This document shows positions 1 to 7,183 of a stretch of 33,302 bases of DNA, one piece after another. Location: IMG/VR virus record IMGVR_UViG_3300044834_000100, positions 1 to 33,302 of that record; one strand, 5' to 3'. The position numbers were made by a program, and so were the translations under genes. Source of the DNA: a virus. Each line of letters begins with the position of its first letter. The first letter of the stretch is position 1. Under the pieces are notes generated by a model, which saw only the letters and a program-made list of their open reading frames with translations, was not told the origin of the DNA and did no database searches.

Positions 1-1098
1 ATGCCAAAAATCGCTTTCACCGATCTCTCCGTTCGCGCCCTTAAACCCGGTACGTACTTCGATACGAAGACGCCGGCATTCGGAATGCGCGTGGGCAAGC
101 ATCGTCGCACGTGGATCGTGGTCAAAGGCGCTAAAAGCGACAAGCAAACCGTCGGGCATTATCCCCAAGTACCGCTCTCCGAAGCGCGCAAAAAAGCGCT
201 GACCGCTCTCGGTAGTCCCTACGCTCCGAAAGTTGCGAGCGTTTCATACGCGGACGCGGTCGAGCAGTTCCTTGAGGACAACTATCGCGGCAAGGGTCCG
301 CGGACAAAGTCGGAAGCAAAGCGCCTACTGGACCGTCTAACGCTCAGTGGTTCTGTCATTGATATCGGGGACCAGACCATCAGCAAGCAACTGGGCAAGC
401 TTGCACACGTCCCGAGCGAGCAGCTTCACGCCTTCCGGGTCCTTCGGACCTTCTTTCGATGGTGTACGCGACCGCCGCATCGCCACATCCCACACTCGCC
501 GCTCGAAGGTTATTGCGCGCCCGGCCAGGATAAGAAGCGTAAGCGGATATTGACCGACGATGAGTTGGTAAAAATATGGAACGCGTGTGAAGGCAAGTTC
601 GGCGGCCTCATTCAGCTCATCATGTTGTGGGGCACGCGAAGCGGAGAAACGGCGCGCATCCGCCGTACGTGGATTGAACGCAATGTCCTGACGATTGACG
701 GCTCTTGCACCAAGAACAAGCGGTCCCACGCGATACCCTTGCTTCCGATGGCTCAGTCCGTCCTTAAAGAACAGAAGTCAAACCGCGATTATTTCTTCCC
801 CGGCCGCTGGGACGAAGACACGCACTTCAATGATGGCTCATGGGGCAAGGAGAAAAAGAAGCTCGACAAGCGGGCAGGGGTCTTCAAGTGGCAAGTGCGC
901 GATTTGCGCCGCACCTTTCGTTCCAACATGGCACGCTTAGGAGTGTCGCGAACGCTGTGCGAAATCCTGATCAATCATGTAACCGGCACGCGCAACGATC
1001 TGGACGAGATTTACGATCGCTACGACTATTTGTCTGAAAAGCGGGACGCTCTGGCCAAATACGAAGCCCACATGCAGGCACTTCTAAAGCGCTCCTAA
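1..1098 (+). CDS. int: Tyrosine site-specific recombinase (phage/ICE integrase)
   Basis: 365 residues, usual length for P4-type integrases. Residues about 1-80 resemble the DUF4102 arm-type DNA-binding domain, 80-175 the SAM-like core-binding domain, and 180-350 the catalytic domain. Visible catalytic residues are R213 (TRSGE), K238/K240, R303 in RDLRRT, H326 (INHVTG) and Y338 (or Y341) in IYDRYDY. The first His of the usual HxLR box is Arg here (R300), a variant seen in other integrases. It would integrate and, with a directionality factor, excise the element. The start lies on the first base of the window, so its promoter, SD and the left attachment site are not visible. A terminator hairpin begins inside the last codons. 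The following AlpA-like gene is the natural candidate for its regulator or excisionase. Confidence 0.95.
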   Translation: MPKIAFTDLSVRALKPGTYFDTKTPAFGMRVGKHRRTWIVVKGAKSDKQTVGHYPQVPLSEARKKALTALGSPYAPKVASVSYADAVEQFLEDNYRGKGPRTKSEAKRLLDRLTLSGSVIDIGDQTISKQLGKLAHVPSEQLHAFRVLRTFFRWCTRPPHRHIPHSPLEGYCAPGQDKKRKRILTDDELVKIWNACEGKFGGLIQLIMLWGTRSGETARIRRTWIERNVLTIDGSCTKNKRSHAIPLLPMAQSVLKEQKSNRDYFFPGRWDEDTHFNDGSWGKEKKKLDKRAGVFKWQVRDLRRTFRSNMARLGVSRTLCEILINHVTGTRNDLDEIYDRYDYLSEKRDALAKYEAHMQALLKRS

Positions 1099-1110
1099 AG
1101 GGCGCTTTTT
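1086..1110 (+). terminator. Intrinsic terminator overlapping the end of int
   Basis: AAAGCGC (1086-1092) pairs with GCGCTTT (1102-1108) and runs into five T residues (1106-1110). The stop codon of int lies in the loop, so the terminator is compacted into the coding end. Confidence 0.8.
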
Positions 1111-1177
1111 GTCGCGCCTGATACCCGCGATGCGGGACTAGCCTTTTGTCTTCAACTCCGTAAACTCCTGACGCCCA

Positions 1178-1187
1178 AGCACGTGCT
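1178..1187. promoter_or_regulatory. Palindrome, candidate operator upstream of the AlpA-like gene
   Basis: AGCACGTGCT is a perfect 10-bp palindrome and is flanked by CCC and GGG (1174-1176, 1189-1191), in the 134-nt gap between int and the AlpA-like gene. A repressor site or part of attP are both possible; nothing else in the sequence decides between them. Confidence 0.3.
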
Positions 1188-1201
1188 CGGGTGGATGTCG
1201 C

Positions 1202-1229
1202 GATGTCCCTTCTCGATTAAGGGAACATC
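1202..1229 (+). promoter_or_regulatory. Leader hairpin covering the SD of the AlpA-like gene
   Basis: GATGTCCCTT (1202-1211) pairs with AAGGGAACATC (1219-1229) with one bulged A. The right arm contains the AAGGGA SD for the ATG at 1233, so a folded leader would lower translation of the regulator. Confidence 0.4.
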
Positions 1230-1232
1230 ACG

Positions 1233-1451
1233 ATGCCAACCAAGCTAGTGTTTATCACTTGGAGACAACTCAAAGACCTAGGACACCCTTACTGCCGCGC
1301 ACACACTTACCGGCTGATGGCGAGAGACGTTGATCCGTTTCCGCAGCCCATAAAGCTAGGAACGAGTCACGGACATCGCGTCATTTGGGAGTTGGTGCAG
1401 GTGAAGGCCTGGTACGAGAGCAAGGGAGCCACGCTCCAGTTTCCTGATTGA
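1233..1451 (+). CDS. AlpA-family helix-turn-helix regulator / excisionase-like
   Basis: 72 residues with the layout of the AlpA (prophage CP4-57 regulator) family: an N-terminal helix-turn-helix at about 8-35 (ITWRQLKDLG...TYRLMARD), the typical FPQPIKLG turn, and a RVIW...VKAWYESK C-terminal strand-helix. Family members activate integrase transcription or act as recombination directionality factors. Start chosen at ATG 1233 because of AAGGGA 8 nt upstream. It sits alone between two terminators (1086-1110 and 1461-1496), so it is probably a separate transcription unit controlling integration/excision next to int. Confidence 0.8.
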   Translation: MPTKLVFITWRQLKDLGHPYCRAHTYRLMARDVDPFPQPIKLGTSHGHRVIWELVQVKAWYESKGATLQFPD

Positions 1452-1460
1452 TAGGGGTAC

Positions 1461-1496
1461 GGGGACGGTCGGTGGCCACTGGCCGTCCCCACTTTT
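1461..1496 (+). terminator. Intrinsic terminator after the AlpA-like gene
   Basis: GGGGACGG (1461-1468) pairs with CCGTCCCC (1483-1490). The inner GTGGCCAC (1472-1479) is itself a palindrome, so nearly the whole 30-nt element pairs, with G-U wobbles. TTTT follows at 1493-1496. Confidence 0.75.
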
Positions 1497-1515
1497 GCAG
1501 CCTTGGGGGACACCG

Positions 1516-3843
1516 ATGTATCTCGACGAAGGCCGATGCGCGCATTGCCACAAGCAGCTCGACGATACCTACCGCACCGCTCCCTACAACACCAACTTCG
1601 ACCACTTGCTCACTCGCCATCAGTACCGGCCATATTTCTGTTCGGAAGCGCATGTCGCTAAGACCCTAGAGGTCTACTTGCCCGCTGATTACGGGGAGCG
1701 GGGACAGGAAGAAGACCTGTATTGGTTAAGATTACGGGGCATGGAATATGACCCTGATACGTCCGAAGGTATGAGGCTCTTCGAAAGCTGCAAACAAGAG
1801 CTCGAATCAATCCGCGCCACGAAACGTTTCGCAGACGAAGACGCCTACCAAGACGCGTGGTCGCATGTGCTCGATGAGTTCAATGAGGCGGCGATCAAAA
1901 AACACGAAGCCGAAAACCCGCAACCTCTTTCAAGCCATGACGAGTACTTTGCAACACGTGTACCGCAAAGCGAGGACATGTCTATCGACTACGGGACTAT
2001 TCTCGCCCGAGCCAGAATAGAAAGCTTGCCCACGGTCATGCACATGTGGGTTGAGACGTTGCTCTGCTACATAAAACTCGCTGACAAGCGGTCTGATTAT
2101 TATTCTAAAGACCCCCACGGCGATCTTGCCGCCTTCCTCAAGGATACGCTTCAGCAGATCGGTCCCGCCGTAAATTGGGAGGCTTCATGGGAAGCCCCAC
2201 GAGTAGGATCGCTTACAATTTCGGAATTAGCCGCGCAGCCGATCGCATACTTTGAACGCGCCTACAACATTTTCAGGCAAACTCACGGTCTGACGGCCTC
2301 CATCGAAACCAACTTGCGAAAATTTGTGGGCGCCCGTGACGACAAGATGAGCGACGCCGAACTCTGGCAGCGGGTTGACCGTGACAAGCCAGCCCGCGAG
2401 ATCGCTCAGGCGGTCTTTGGCGAAAGCCCGCTAGGCCGATTTCTTGAACTCGAATTTCCCGTCTGCGCCTCCGATCAAACAAGGTACGAACACACGCATA
2501 TTCTTGGCCCATCCGGGTCAGGAAAAACTACGCTCATTCAAGACATTGTCCTTAAGAACCTTGCCAGGCCAAATCCTCCCGCGATGGTGATCATCGACCC
2601 CAAAGGATTGATGACCGACCGCATCCAGAAACTCAACATGTTCAACCCGCATAACGGCAAGCTCAAGGACCGGCTTGTTATAGTTGATCCCACTGAAGAC
2701 CCGCCCCCTGCGCTCAACATGTTCGATCCTAAGTCAGACCCCTCGTGGACGGAGGCGCAGCGTCGGAGCATCATCAATCAGGCGATTAACAGCTTTGCAT
2801 TTGTATTTTCGAGCACCGGATCGGCCATAACTGCCAAACAGCTCCCGGTGTTTGCCGCTGCTGTCCGCCTGATATTTTCAATGAAAGGGAACATCAGTCG
2901 GCTGCTGGATTTCCTCGAAGATCCCGCCAAATCTGCGGACACAAGTGTCTTCGCTCCAGAGATCGCCCGGTTGGACCCTCTTTCACAACGCCTCATCCGA
3001 TCCGACTACTATTCATCGCAATATGGCGAAACACGCCAACAGCTTAAGGCCCGCATCTACGGGCTCCTGCAATACCCCGAGATCGAGGAAATGCTGCGGC
3101 CCCCGATCCGCACACTGGACATTCACGCCTGCCTACAAAACCGGAAGATTGTGCTTGTTAACACGGCGATGAATCGGCTCGGCGCCCAAGCATCGGCCCT
3201 GATTGGCCGATATCTTATCGCCCTTACTCTCAACGCGGCATACGCGCGGATATCTTTACCGAAAGACCAGTGGAATCCTGCTTATCTCATTATCGACGAG
3301 TTCCAGGAATTCGCGGACGAGGAAAAGACGCCGGAATTGTTGAGGCTGGCTCGTGAATACAATCTCGGTTGTGTGCTTGCTCACCAGACCATGCACGGGA
3401 TGGAATTCAGCGAGTCGCTGCGCAATGCAATCTCGACAAACACGACTATCAAATACACGTCTTCACCAGAAGGCATCGACATCGGGTATATGGCCCGCGA
3501 CCTAGGCTGCAAGCCGGAATATCTAAAACGGCATGTGAAGAACGCTACTCACGCCAACTTCGCTTGCAAGGTTCGTGGCGTTGCCGGACCGTTCAGCGTG
3601 TCTATTCCCTTTGGAGCGATCGAAAAAGAGCCGCAGATGAGTGGCGCGGCATTGAATGAATTGCTTGCGCGGAATCGCAAAGCCCTGGGCGGCATGCCCG
3701 AACCAGAACAAACGCTGCCGCCTACATCGGTCGTTGAAAAGACGGTGGACACGATTATGGCTCCTCTCGCAGAGCAGGTGGTGCCTTCAGAAAAGCCACC
3801 GGCGGCGCAGACTTCCGCGGCGAGCGAGGACGGCTGGGCTTAA
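1516..3843 (+). CDS. TraD/VirD4-like (type IV coupling) ATPase with N-terminal zinc finger
   Basis: 775 residues from ATG 1516, chosen over TTG 1495 because GGGGGA (1505-1510) ends 5 nt upstream. Residues C8, C11 and C42 with nearby His residues suggest a small zinc ribbon. Walker A GPSGSGKT is at 331-338 and Walker B LIIDE ends at D594-E595, followed by LAHQT, as in TraM-recognition/VirD4 ATPases, which bring relaxed DNA to a conjugation channel. I see no transmembrane helix in the N-terminus, unlike classical coupling proteins, so a cytosolic DNA pump or a replication role is possible. The C-terminal 50 residues are Pro/Ala/Glu-rich linker. The next gene, replication-relaxation-like, is a usual companion of such ATPases. 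No other secretion gene is in the window. Confidence 0.8.
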   Translation: MYLDEGRCAHCHKQLDDTYRTAPYNTNFDHLLTRHQYRPYFCSEAHVAKTLEVYLPADYGERGQEEDLYWLRLRGMEYDPDTSEGMRLFESCKQELESIRATKRFADEDAYQDAWSHVLDEFNEAAIKKHEAENPQPLSSHDEYFATRVPQSEDMSIDYGTILARARIESLPTVMHMWVETLLCYIKLADKRSDYYSKDPHGDLAAFLKDTLQQIGPAVNWEASWEAPRVGSLTISELAAQPIAYFERAYNIFRQTHGLTASIETNLRKFVGARDDKMSDAELWQRVDRDKPAREIAQAVFGESPLGRFLELEFPVCASDQTRYEHTHILGPSGSGKTTLIQDIVLKNLARPNPPAMVIIDPKGLMTDRIQKLNMFNPHNGKLKDRLVIVDPTEDPPPALNMFDPKSDPSWTEAQRRSIINQAINSFAFVFSSTGSAITAKQLPVFAAAVRLIFSMKGNISRLLDFLEDPAKSADTSVFAPEIARLDPLSQRLIRSDYYSSQYGETRQQLKARIYGLLQYPEIEEMLRPPIRTLDIHACLQNRKIVLVNTAMNRLGAQASALIGRYLIALTLNAAYARISLPKDQWNPAYLIIDEFQEFADEEKTPELLRLAREYNLGCVLAHQTMHGMEFSESLRNAISTNTTIKYTSSPEGIDIGYMARDLGCKPEYLKRHVKNATHANFACKVRGVAGPFSVSIPFGAIEKEPQMSGAALNELLARNRKALGGMPEPEQTLPPTSVVEKTVDTIMAPLAEQVVPSEKPPAAQTSAASEDGWA

Positions 3844-3851
3844 ACATCTGT

Positions 3852-3857
3852 TATAAT
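3852..3857 (+). promoter_or_regulatory. Extended -10 promoter for the replication-relaxation-like gene
   Basis: TGT directly followed by TATAAT (consensus extended -10), 8 nt after the stop of the coupling ATPase. Transcription would begin near 3864, giving a leader of about 93 nt before ATG 3957. No good -35 was seen. Confidence 0.55.
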
Positions 3858-3956
3858 TATTTTGCATCCGCGCTGCGGCACCTAGCGCCGTATCCATGCG
3901 CATGCTGTCTCATAGCGAATCTTTCCAAATGAATTTTAGCGCTCTATCAATTTATT

Positions 3957-4928
3957 ATGGACACAACGAAGGCACGAATACAGCGTTCTCAGAGTCGCGC
4001 TTCTACAGCACCGTTTGTTGCTCCGGACGGGCATGTCGTTAAGCGCAGAGTTCTCGACCGTGACATAGAGCTTCTTAGTCTCTTTGCGCGTCGTCGCTAT
4101 CTCTCCGCACTTTACGCTGCAGCGCTCCTACGCCGTTCGGAGCAGGGGATCAGCCGGCGGTTACGCGCCCTCAAAGAGGATGGCGTTGACCTGCTGAAGC
4201 TGTGTGACTTGCAAGAGAATGACAGAGGCGCACGTATCGTGGGCTACCTGTACTACGAGCTCACAAAGAATGGAATGGTTGAGCTCGCGGAAGAGGGGAT
4301 TACCGCCCCGGCCCGCTCGCCGGATAAACAGTTTCCGCACACGCTAATGATCGACCAGATCATGACTTCTTTTGATATCGGTCTCATGGACCGCAGCGAC
4401 ATTGTTATGCGGGCCTTTGCGGACCTCCTGCCTTCAATGCCGGAAGCCACCCGTAACGCGCCACACAGCCATCAAATTTTTATTGGTAAGCGTGATGGGA
4501 AACCTCATTCCTTGATCCCCGATGATCGACCGTTCGCGTTGGAGCGCACTGTGGACGGAAAACGCCGAAACTTTCCGGGCATTGAAGCCGACACCGCATC
4601 CATGCCGCAAAATCCGGCGGACTTCGCACGATCCGCGATCTGCAACAAGTTCGCTGACTATCTTTATTGCTTGGAAAACGACCTCTTTCGAAATCGGTAC
4701 GGCTTCAAAACGACGTTCGTCCCCTTCATTACGCGAACGAAAGTCCGCATGGAAAATATGAAAAGCCACTTGGCCGCAATGACCGAGGGCAAGCCGTCGC
4801 TGCGCCAGTGGTTTCTTTTCAAAACACATCCGACGATAAAATCGCGTGAAAAGCCCCGTGCTACCGGTCACATGCTCACCGAGCCATGGTCGCGCGTCGG
4901 ATACCCAGACCTGCAACTCGATCAATAG
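3957..4928 (+). CDS. Replication-relaxation-like winged-helix protein
   Basis: 323 residues. The N-terminal part (about 36-115) has the pattern of the Replic_Relax family (PF13814): DRDIELLSLFARRRYLSA, then a Leu-rich recognition helix with RLRALKEDG, then a YYELTKNG wing. The second half keeps an acidic FPGIEAD strand and a K..DYLYCLEN helix, also usual in the family. Known members are needed for plasmid replication and DNA relaxation and often lie beside TraD-like ATPases, as here. No HUH (three-His) relaxase motif is present. The start has no SD; the ATG is preceded by TTATT. Likely acts on element DNA with the upstream ATPase; the exact biochemical role is not known. Confidence 0.6.
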   Translation: MDTTKARIQRSQSRASTAPFVAPDGHVVKRRVLDRDIELLSLFARRRYLSALYAAALLRRSEQGISRRLRALKEDGVDLLKLCDLQENDRGARIVGYLYYELTKNGMVELAEEGITAPARSPDKQFPHTLMIDQIMTSFDIGLMDRSDIVMRAFADLLPSMPEATRNAPHSHQIFIGKRDGKPHSLIPDDRPFALERTVDGKRRNFPGIEADTASMPQNPADFARSAICNKFADYLYCLENDLFRNRYGFKTTFVPFITRTKVRMENMKSHLAAMTEGKPSLRQWFLFKTHPTIKSREKPRATGHMLTEPWSRVGYPDLQLDQ

Positions 4929-4937
4929 GAGGCGCCA

Positions 4938-5120
4938 GTGCTCGAAGATCGCATCAACCGCGTTGCGGTACTGTTGGCCAAGCGTGAGGAGATCAACAAT
5001 GAGCTGGCTCAGCTCCTCGGGGTGGAACCAAAAGCAAAACGTGGCCGGCCGCGCGCAGACGCAAAAGAAAAAGACGGCACGCCTCCTGTGCCGTCCAATG
5101 GGTCCGCCGCATCCGCCTGA
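4938..5120 (+). CDS. AT-hook-containing small basic protein
   Basis: 60 residues starting at GTG 4938, fixed by a strong AGGAGG (4927-4932). An N-terminal helix with heptad-like Leu/Val (RINRVAVLLAKREEINNELA) is followed by KRGRPRA, a canonical AT-hook core (RGRP) that binds the minor groove, and a disordered Pro/Ser/Ala tail. It begins 9 nt after the replication-relaxation-like gene and its SD overlaps that stop, so the two are co-transcribed. It may be a DNA-architectural or regulatory partner of its upstream neighbours. No closer family recognised. Confidence 0.6.
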   Translation: MLEDRINRVAVLLAKREEINNELAQLLGVEPKAKRGRPRADAKEKDGTPPVPSNGSAASA

Positions 5121-5121
5121 G

Positions 5122-5370
5122 TTATTCGTCGATCGGCTGGTCGTCATCCGCAAACGGCGGGACCAGGACCATCGAGCCGTTCCAACCGGCGATCGGGAGA
5201 GTGTTGAGCTTCACTGTGAAGCCCGGCTCATTGTTCTTGCGAGCGAAGGCAACCCCGACCGGAGACCAGTCGCGTGCTCCGGGACCCGTCTTCGCTCGGA
5301 CGTAAAAGGCGATCTCGCGCTTCTCGGTTTGCATACCGCGTCGCACGGGACGCGTATCGGTCATGCTCAT
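5122..5370 (-). CDS. Conserved hypothetical small protein
   Basis: 82 residues on the minus strand, tail to tail with the AT-hook gene (1 nt apart). The central pattern KREIAFYVRAKTG...WSPVGVAF...GFTVKLNTLPI..W.GSMVLVPP is a beta-rich layout I associate with small conserved proteobacterial proteins of unknown function. Two adjacent ATG codons (5370 and 5364) could each start it; GGGAGA lies 13-14 nt before the first. It is divergent from the primase-like gene and shares its 198-nt promoter region, which carries an inverted repeat. Function unknown. Confidence 0.6.
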   Translation of the reverse strand: MSMTDTRPVRRGMQTEKREIAFYVRAKTGPGARDWSPVGVAFARKNNEPGFTVKLNTLPIAGWNGSMVLVPPFADDDQPIDE

Positions 5371-5495
5371 TGCATGCTCGCTTTCTCCCGCGATGTTCGA
5401 GTGCGGGTGGGGGGGGCGAGGACTAGCACCTGCATCGTGTCAGCTTCACACGACTTTAGCGGCTGTACGCGTTCCCCCCATCCACACTCCAATCA

Positions 5496-5548
5496 CTATC
5501 CCCATCATACCAAAGAAGGCCGCACGCCGGATGAGACAATGGGGATAG
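5496..5548. promoter_or_regulatory. Inverted repeat in a divergent promoter region
   Basis: CTATCCCCAT (5496-5505) and ATGGGGATAG (5539-5548) are perfect 10-bp inverted arms 33 nt apart, between the divergent genes at 5370(-) and 5569(+). The right arm overlaps a weak extended -10 (TGA-GACAAT, 5535-5540) and its predicted start of transcription. Candidate repressor operator; alternatively an mRNA hairpin just before the SD at 5557. Confidence 0.45.
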
Positions 5549-5568
5549 GCAATAACGGAGGTGTGACC

Positions 5569-6348
5569 ATGAGCATCGTCGATTTCGCGACCATCAAGGC
5601 ACGCGTGAAGATGGCAGATGCCGTACCGTGGCTTGGCTTGCAGATGAAGCAGGAGAGCCCCGGCCAATTCCGCTCCCCCTGTCCCGCTTGCAAGTCGACG
5701 GACCGGCGGGCACTCAGCGTCAACACGACCAAGGACATGTTCAAGTGCTTCGCATGGGGCAAGGGCGGCACGGATGCAATCGCCCTGGTCGCTCACATCA
5801 AAGGCGTTTCGCAACGGGACGCCGCAGCCATGCTGGATCAAGCGTTCCAAGCGTCGGCCACCACGCCGCGACCAGTTCAAGGTACCCCCCAGCCGGCCGC
5901 GGAGAGGAAGCCAGGATTCGACGCTGAGGCATACGCCAAGAGGCTCGACCCTGAGCATCCCTCTCTGAGCGGCTTGGAGGTTTCGGCGGAAACGCTCAAG
6001 GCGTTCAATGCGGGCTATGCGCTTAACGGGGTAAACGCACAGCGGCTGGCGCTTCCGCTGGAAGACGCGCAGGGCAAGGTGGTCGGTTACTTTGGACGGG
6101 CGCTCAGCGACGACAAGCAGCCGCTATTGAAGTTTGGCAGCGACATGGACCCACGCGATTACGTTTTCAACGTTTGCCGCGTGGAGGAAGGGACGGAAGT
6201 CCGTCTGGTACGCGACGTGCTCGACGTTCTGACGGCTCACGAAGTAGGGGAGGTGGCCATTTGCTTCCTCACCGATCTCATCGAGCCCGCACAATATGAG
6301 CGGCTCATCGCTGCTCAGCACGAGCTAAAGTTCACGGTGTACCTGTGA
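5569..6348 (+). CDS. CHC2-type zinc-finger primase-like protein
   Basis: 259 residues. ATG 5569 is fixed by GGAGGTG (5557-5563); the frame is open farther upstream but without a start signal. Residues 33-75 match the primase CHC2 zinc finger: CPAC (C38, C41), then FKCFAWGKGGTDAI. C60 is present but the fourth ligand position is Trp63. Around residue 200-259 a short alpha/beta segment (VRLVRDVLDVLTAHEVGEVAICFL) resembles a reduced Toprim fold without clear catalytic acids. No helicase domain. It could prime element replication or be a DNA-binding relic. It overlaps the next start by GTGA and heads a small-gene operon. Confidence 0.65.
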   Translation: MSIVDFATIKARVKMADAVPWLGLQMKQESPGQFRSPCPACKSTDRRALSVNTTKDMFKCFAWGKGGTDAIALVAHIKGVSQRDAAAMLDQAFQASATTPRPVQGTPQPAAERKPGFDAEAYAKRLDPEHPSLSGLEVSAETLKAFNAGYALNGVNAQRLALPLEDAQGKVVGYFGRALSDDKQPLLKFGSDMDPRDYVFNVCRVEEGTEVRLVRDVLDVLTAHEVGEVAICFLTDLIEPAQYERLIAAQHELKFTVYL

Positions 6349-6536
6349 GCGAAACAATGTCGGTCGATATTCCACGAACGATGGAGTGCAGCGAAGCGGT
6401 GAAGCGCCTTCCCGAAGAAGCGCAGCTCCTCGCGATGGAGATCGGGACAAGCATGATCCATCGCTTCACCCTGTATGGTTACAACTTTTCCCTGAGCTTC
6501 AAGGATGGAGAACTCCACCTCGACGTAGCCGAGTAA
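6345..6536 (+). CDS. Hypothetical small protein
   Basis: 63 residues from GTG 6345, which overlaps the TGA of the primase-like gene (GTGA), indicating translational coupling; ATG 6357 is an alternative start. Sequence: an acidic amphipathic N-terminal half (PEEAQLLAMEIG) and a short beta segment (YGYNFSLSFKDGELHLDV). No family recognised. It is the last gene before the terminator at 6542-6570, so it shares the primase-like transcript. Confidence 0.55.
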   Translation: MSETMSVDIPRTMECSEAVKRLPEEAQLLAMEIGTSMIHRFTLYGYNFSLSFKDGELHLDVAE

Positions 6537-6541
6537 ACGGC

Positions 6542-6570
6542 AGCCCCGCACAAACGCGGGGCTTTTCTTT
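6542..6570 (+). terminator. Strong intrinsic terminator
   Basis: AGCCCCGC (6542-6549) pairs perfectly with GCGGGGCT (6556-6563), loop ACAAAC, followed by TTTCTTT. It ends the primase-like operon and is followed within 3 nt by a -10 element. Confidence 0.9.
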
Positions 6571-6572
6571 GG

Positions 6573-6578
6573 TACAAT
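6573..6578 (+). promoter_or_regulatory. Extended -10 promoter (TGG-TACAAT) of the DUF3768 operon
   Basis: TGG then TACAAT, placed directly after the U-tract of the preceding terminator. Predicted start of transcription near 6585. The same GGTACAATnnnCGCAG string recurs at 7489-7502 after another terminator. Confidence 0.6.
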
Positions 6579-6586
6579 TTACGCAG

Positions 6587-6634
6587 GTCGCCTCCGTCAT
6601 TCAGCCCGCTTCGTTGGCTGATCATGGAGGTGAC
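6587..6634 (+). promoter_or_regulatory. SD-sequestering leader hairpin
   Basis: GTCGCCTCC (6587-6595) pairs over 9 bp, with one G-U, with GGAGGTGAC (6626-6634), the SD of the DUF3768 gene. Inside, TCAGCC (6601-6606) pairs with GGCTGA (6616-6621). The whole leader thus folds into one long hairpin that hides the ribosome-binding site: a candidate RNA thermometer or protein-controlled switch. Confidence 0.55.
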
Positions 6635-6635
6635 A

Positions 6636-6974
6636 ATGCTCAACGTTCCTTCAAAATCCGAGCGGATACGCGATCTCAATGACCGCTTCCGAAACACGTT
6701 TGTCGGCGGCGTGGTGACGATCACACAAGGAGTTGTTGCCCTGTGCGGCGAAGTGAAAGCGGAGGTGTTGCGACGCGTTCGCACGTTCTCGCATTTCGAC
6801 GAGGACAACGATCCGCACAAGGAGCACGACTTCGGGGCGTTCGCCATAGGGAATCAGCGCTTCTTCTTCAAGCTGGATTATTACAATCGCGAGATGGACG
6901 GCGGCGCCGAAGATCCCGCCGACACGTCGAAGACGACCCGCGTGCTTACGATCATGCTCGCAGAGGAGTATTGA
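6636..6974 (+). CDS. DUF3768 family protein
   Basis: 112 residues from ATG 6636, chosen because GGAGGTG ends 3 nt upstream; ATG 6624 contains the SD itself. The whole protein fits DUF3768 (PF12599): RIRDLNDRFR, GGVVTITQGV, the hallmark NDPHKEHDFGAF, FFKLDYY and the C-terminal TTRVLTIMLAEEY. The family is common in alphaproteobacterial plasmids and mobile elements; its function is unknown. First gene of a three-gene operon (spacing 2 nt and a 4-nt overlap) driven by the promoter at 6573 and controlled by the leader hairpin. Confidence 0.85.
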   Translation: MLNVPSKSERIRDLNDRFRNTFVGGVVTITQGVVALCGEVKAEVLRRVRTFSHFDEDNDPHKEHDFGAFAIGNQRFFFKLDYYNREMDGGAEDPADTSKTTRVLTIMLAEEY

Positions 6975-6976
6975 CC

Positions 6977-7183
6977 GTGCTCAGCAACGCCAAGCGCACG
7001 TATATGCTCGCCACCTTCACGGTAGAGCTCCGGACGAAGGGTTGGTTCTTTTGGCCCACATACGGCGACAAGACCGAGGCCCGCGGGCCATACAGCTCCA
7101 TCACGTCTGTTTCCCTCATGGTCGCGCGCCAGCTCAAGCGGGAGATCACTAAGCGCGACGCAGTACATGAGGTGCCGTCGTGA
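6977..7183 (+). CDS. Hypothetical small protein
   Basis: 68 residues from GTG 6977, 2 nt after the DUF3768 stop, with AGAGGAG (6962-6968) as SD. Aromatic core (ELRTKGWFFWPTYGDK) followed by a basic helix (MVARQLKREITKRDA). No family recognised. Its end overlaps the next GTG, so the three genes are translationally coupled and probably work together, perhaps in the mobile-element DNA metabolism set, which is a guess from context only. Confidence 0.55.
   Translation: MLSNAKRTYMLATFTVELRTKGWFFWPTYGDKTEARGPYSSITSVSLMVARQLKREITKRDAVHEVPS

Noticed and set aside
337-729. Minus-strand frame inside int
   Set aside because: Shadow of the integrase catalytic region; no SD and Arg-rich composition.
1111-1232. 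attP site next to int
   Set aside because: A likely place, but without a second copy in the window no core can be identified; only the palindrome at 1178 was recorded.
4434-5153. Minus-strand reading frame of 239 residues
   Set aside because: Antisense to the replication-relaxation-like and AT-hook genes, both of which have clear family or SD support; its composition is Arg/Cys-rich as in shadow frames.
4846-5568. In-frame 240-residue extension upstream of the primase-like protein
   Set aside because: It lacks a start signal, crosses the minus-strand 82-residue gene and the promoter region, and has shadow-type composition. The SD at 5557 fixes the start at 5569.
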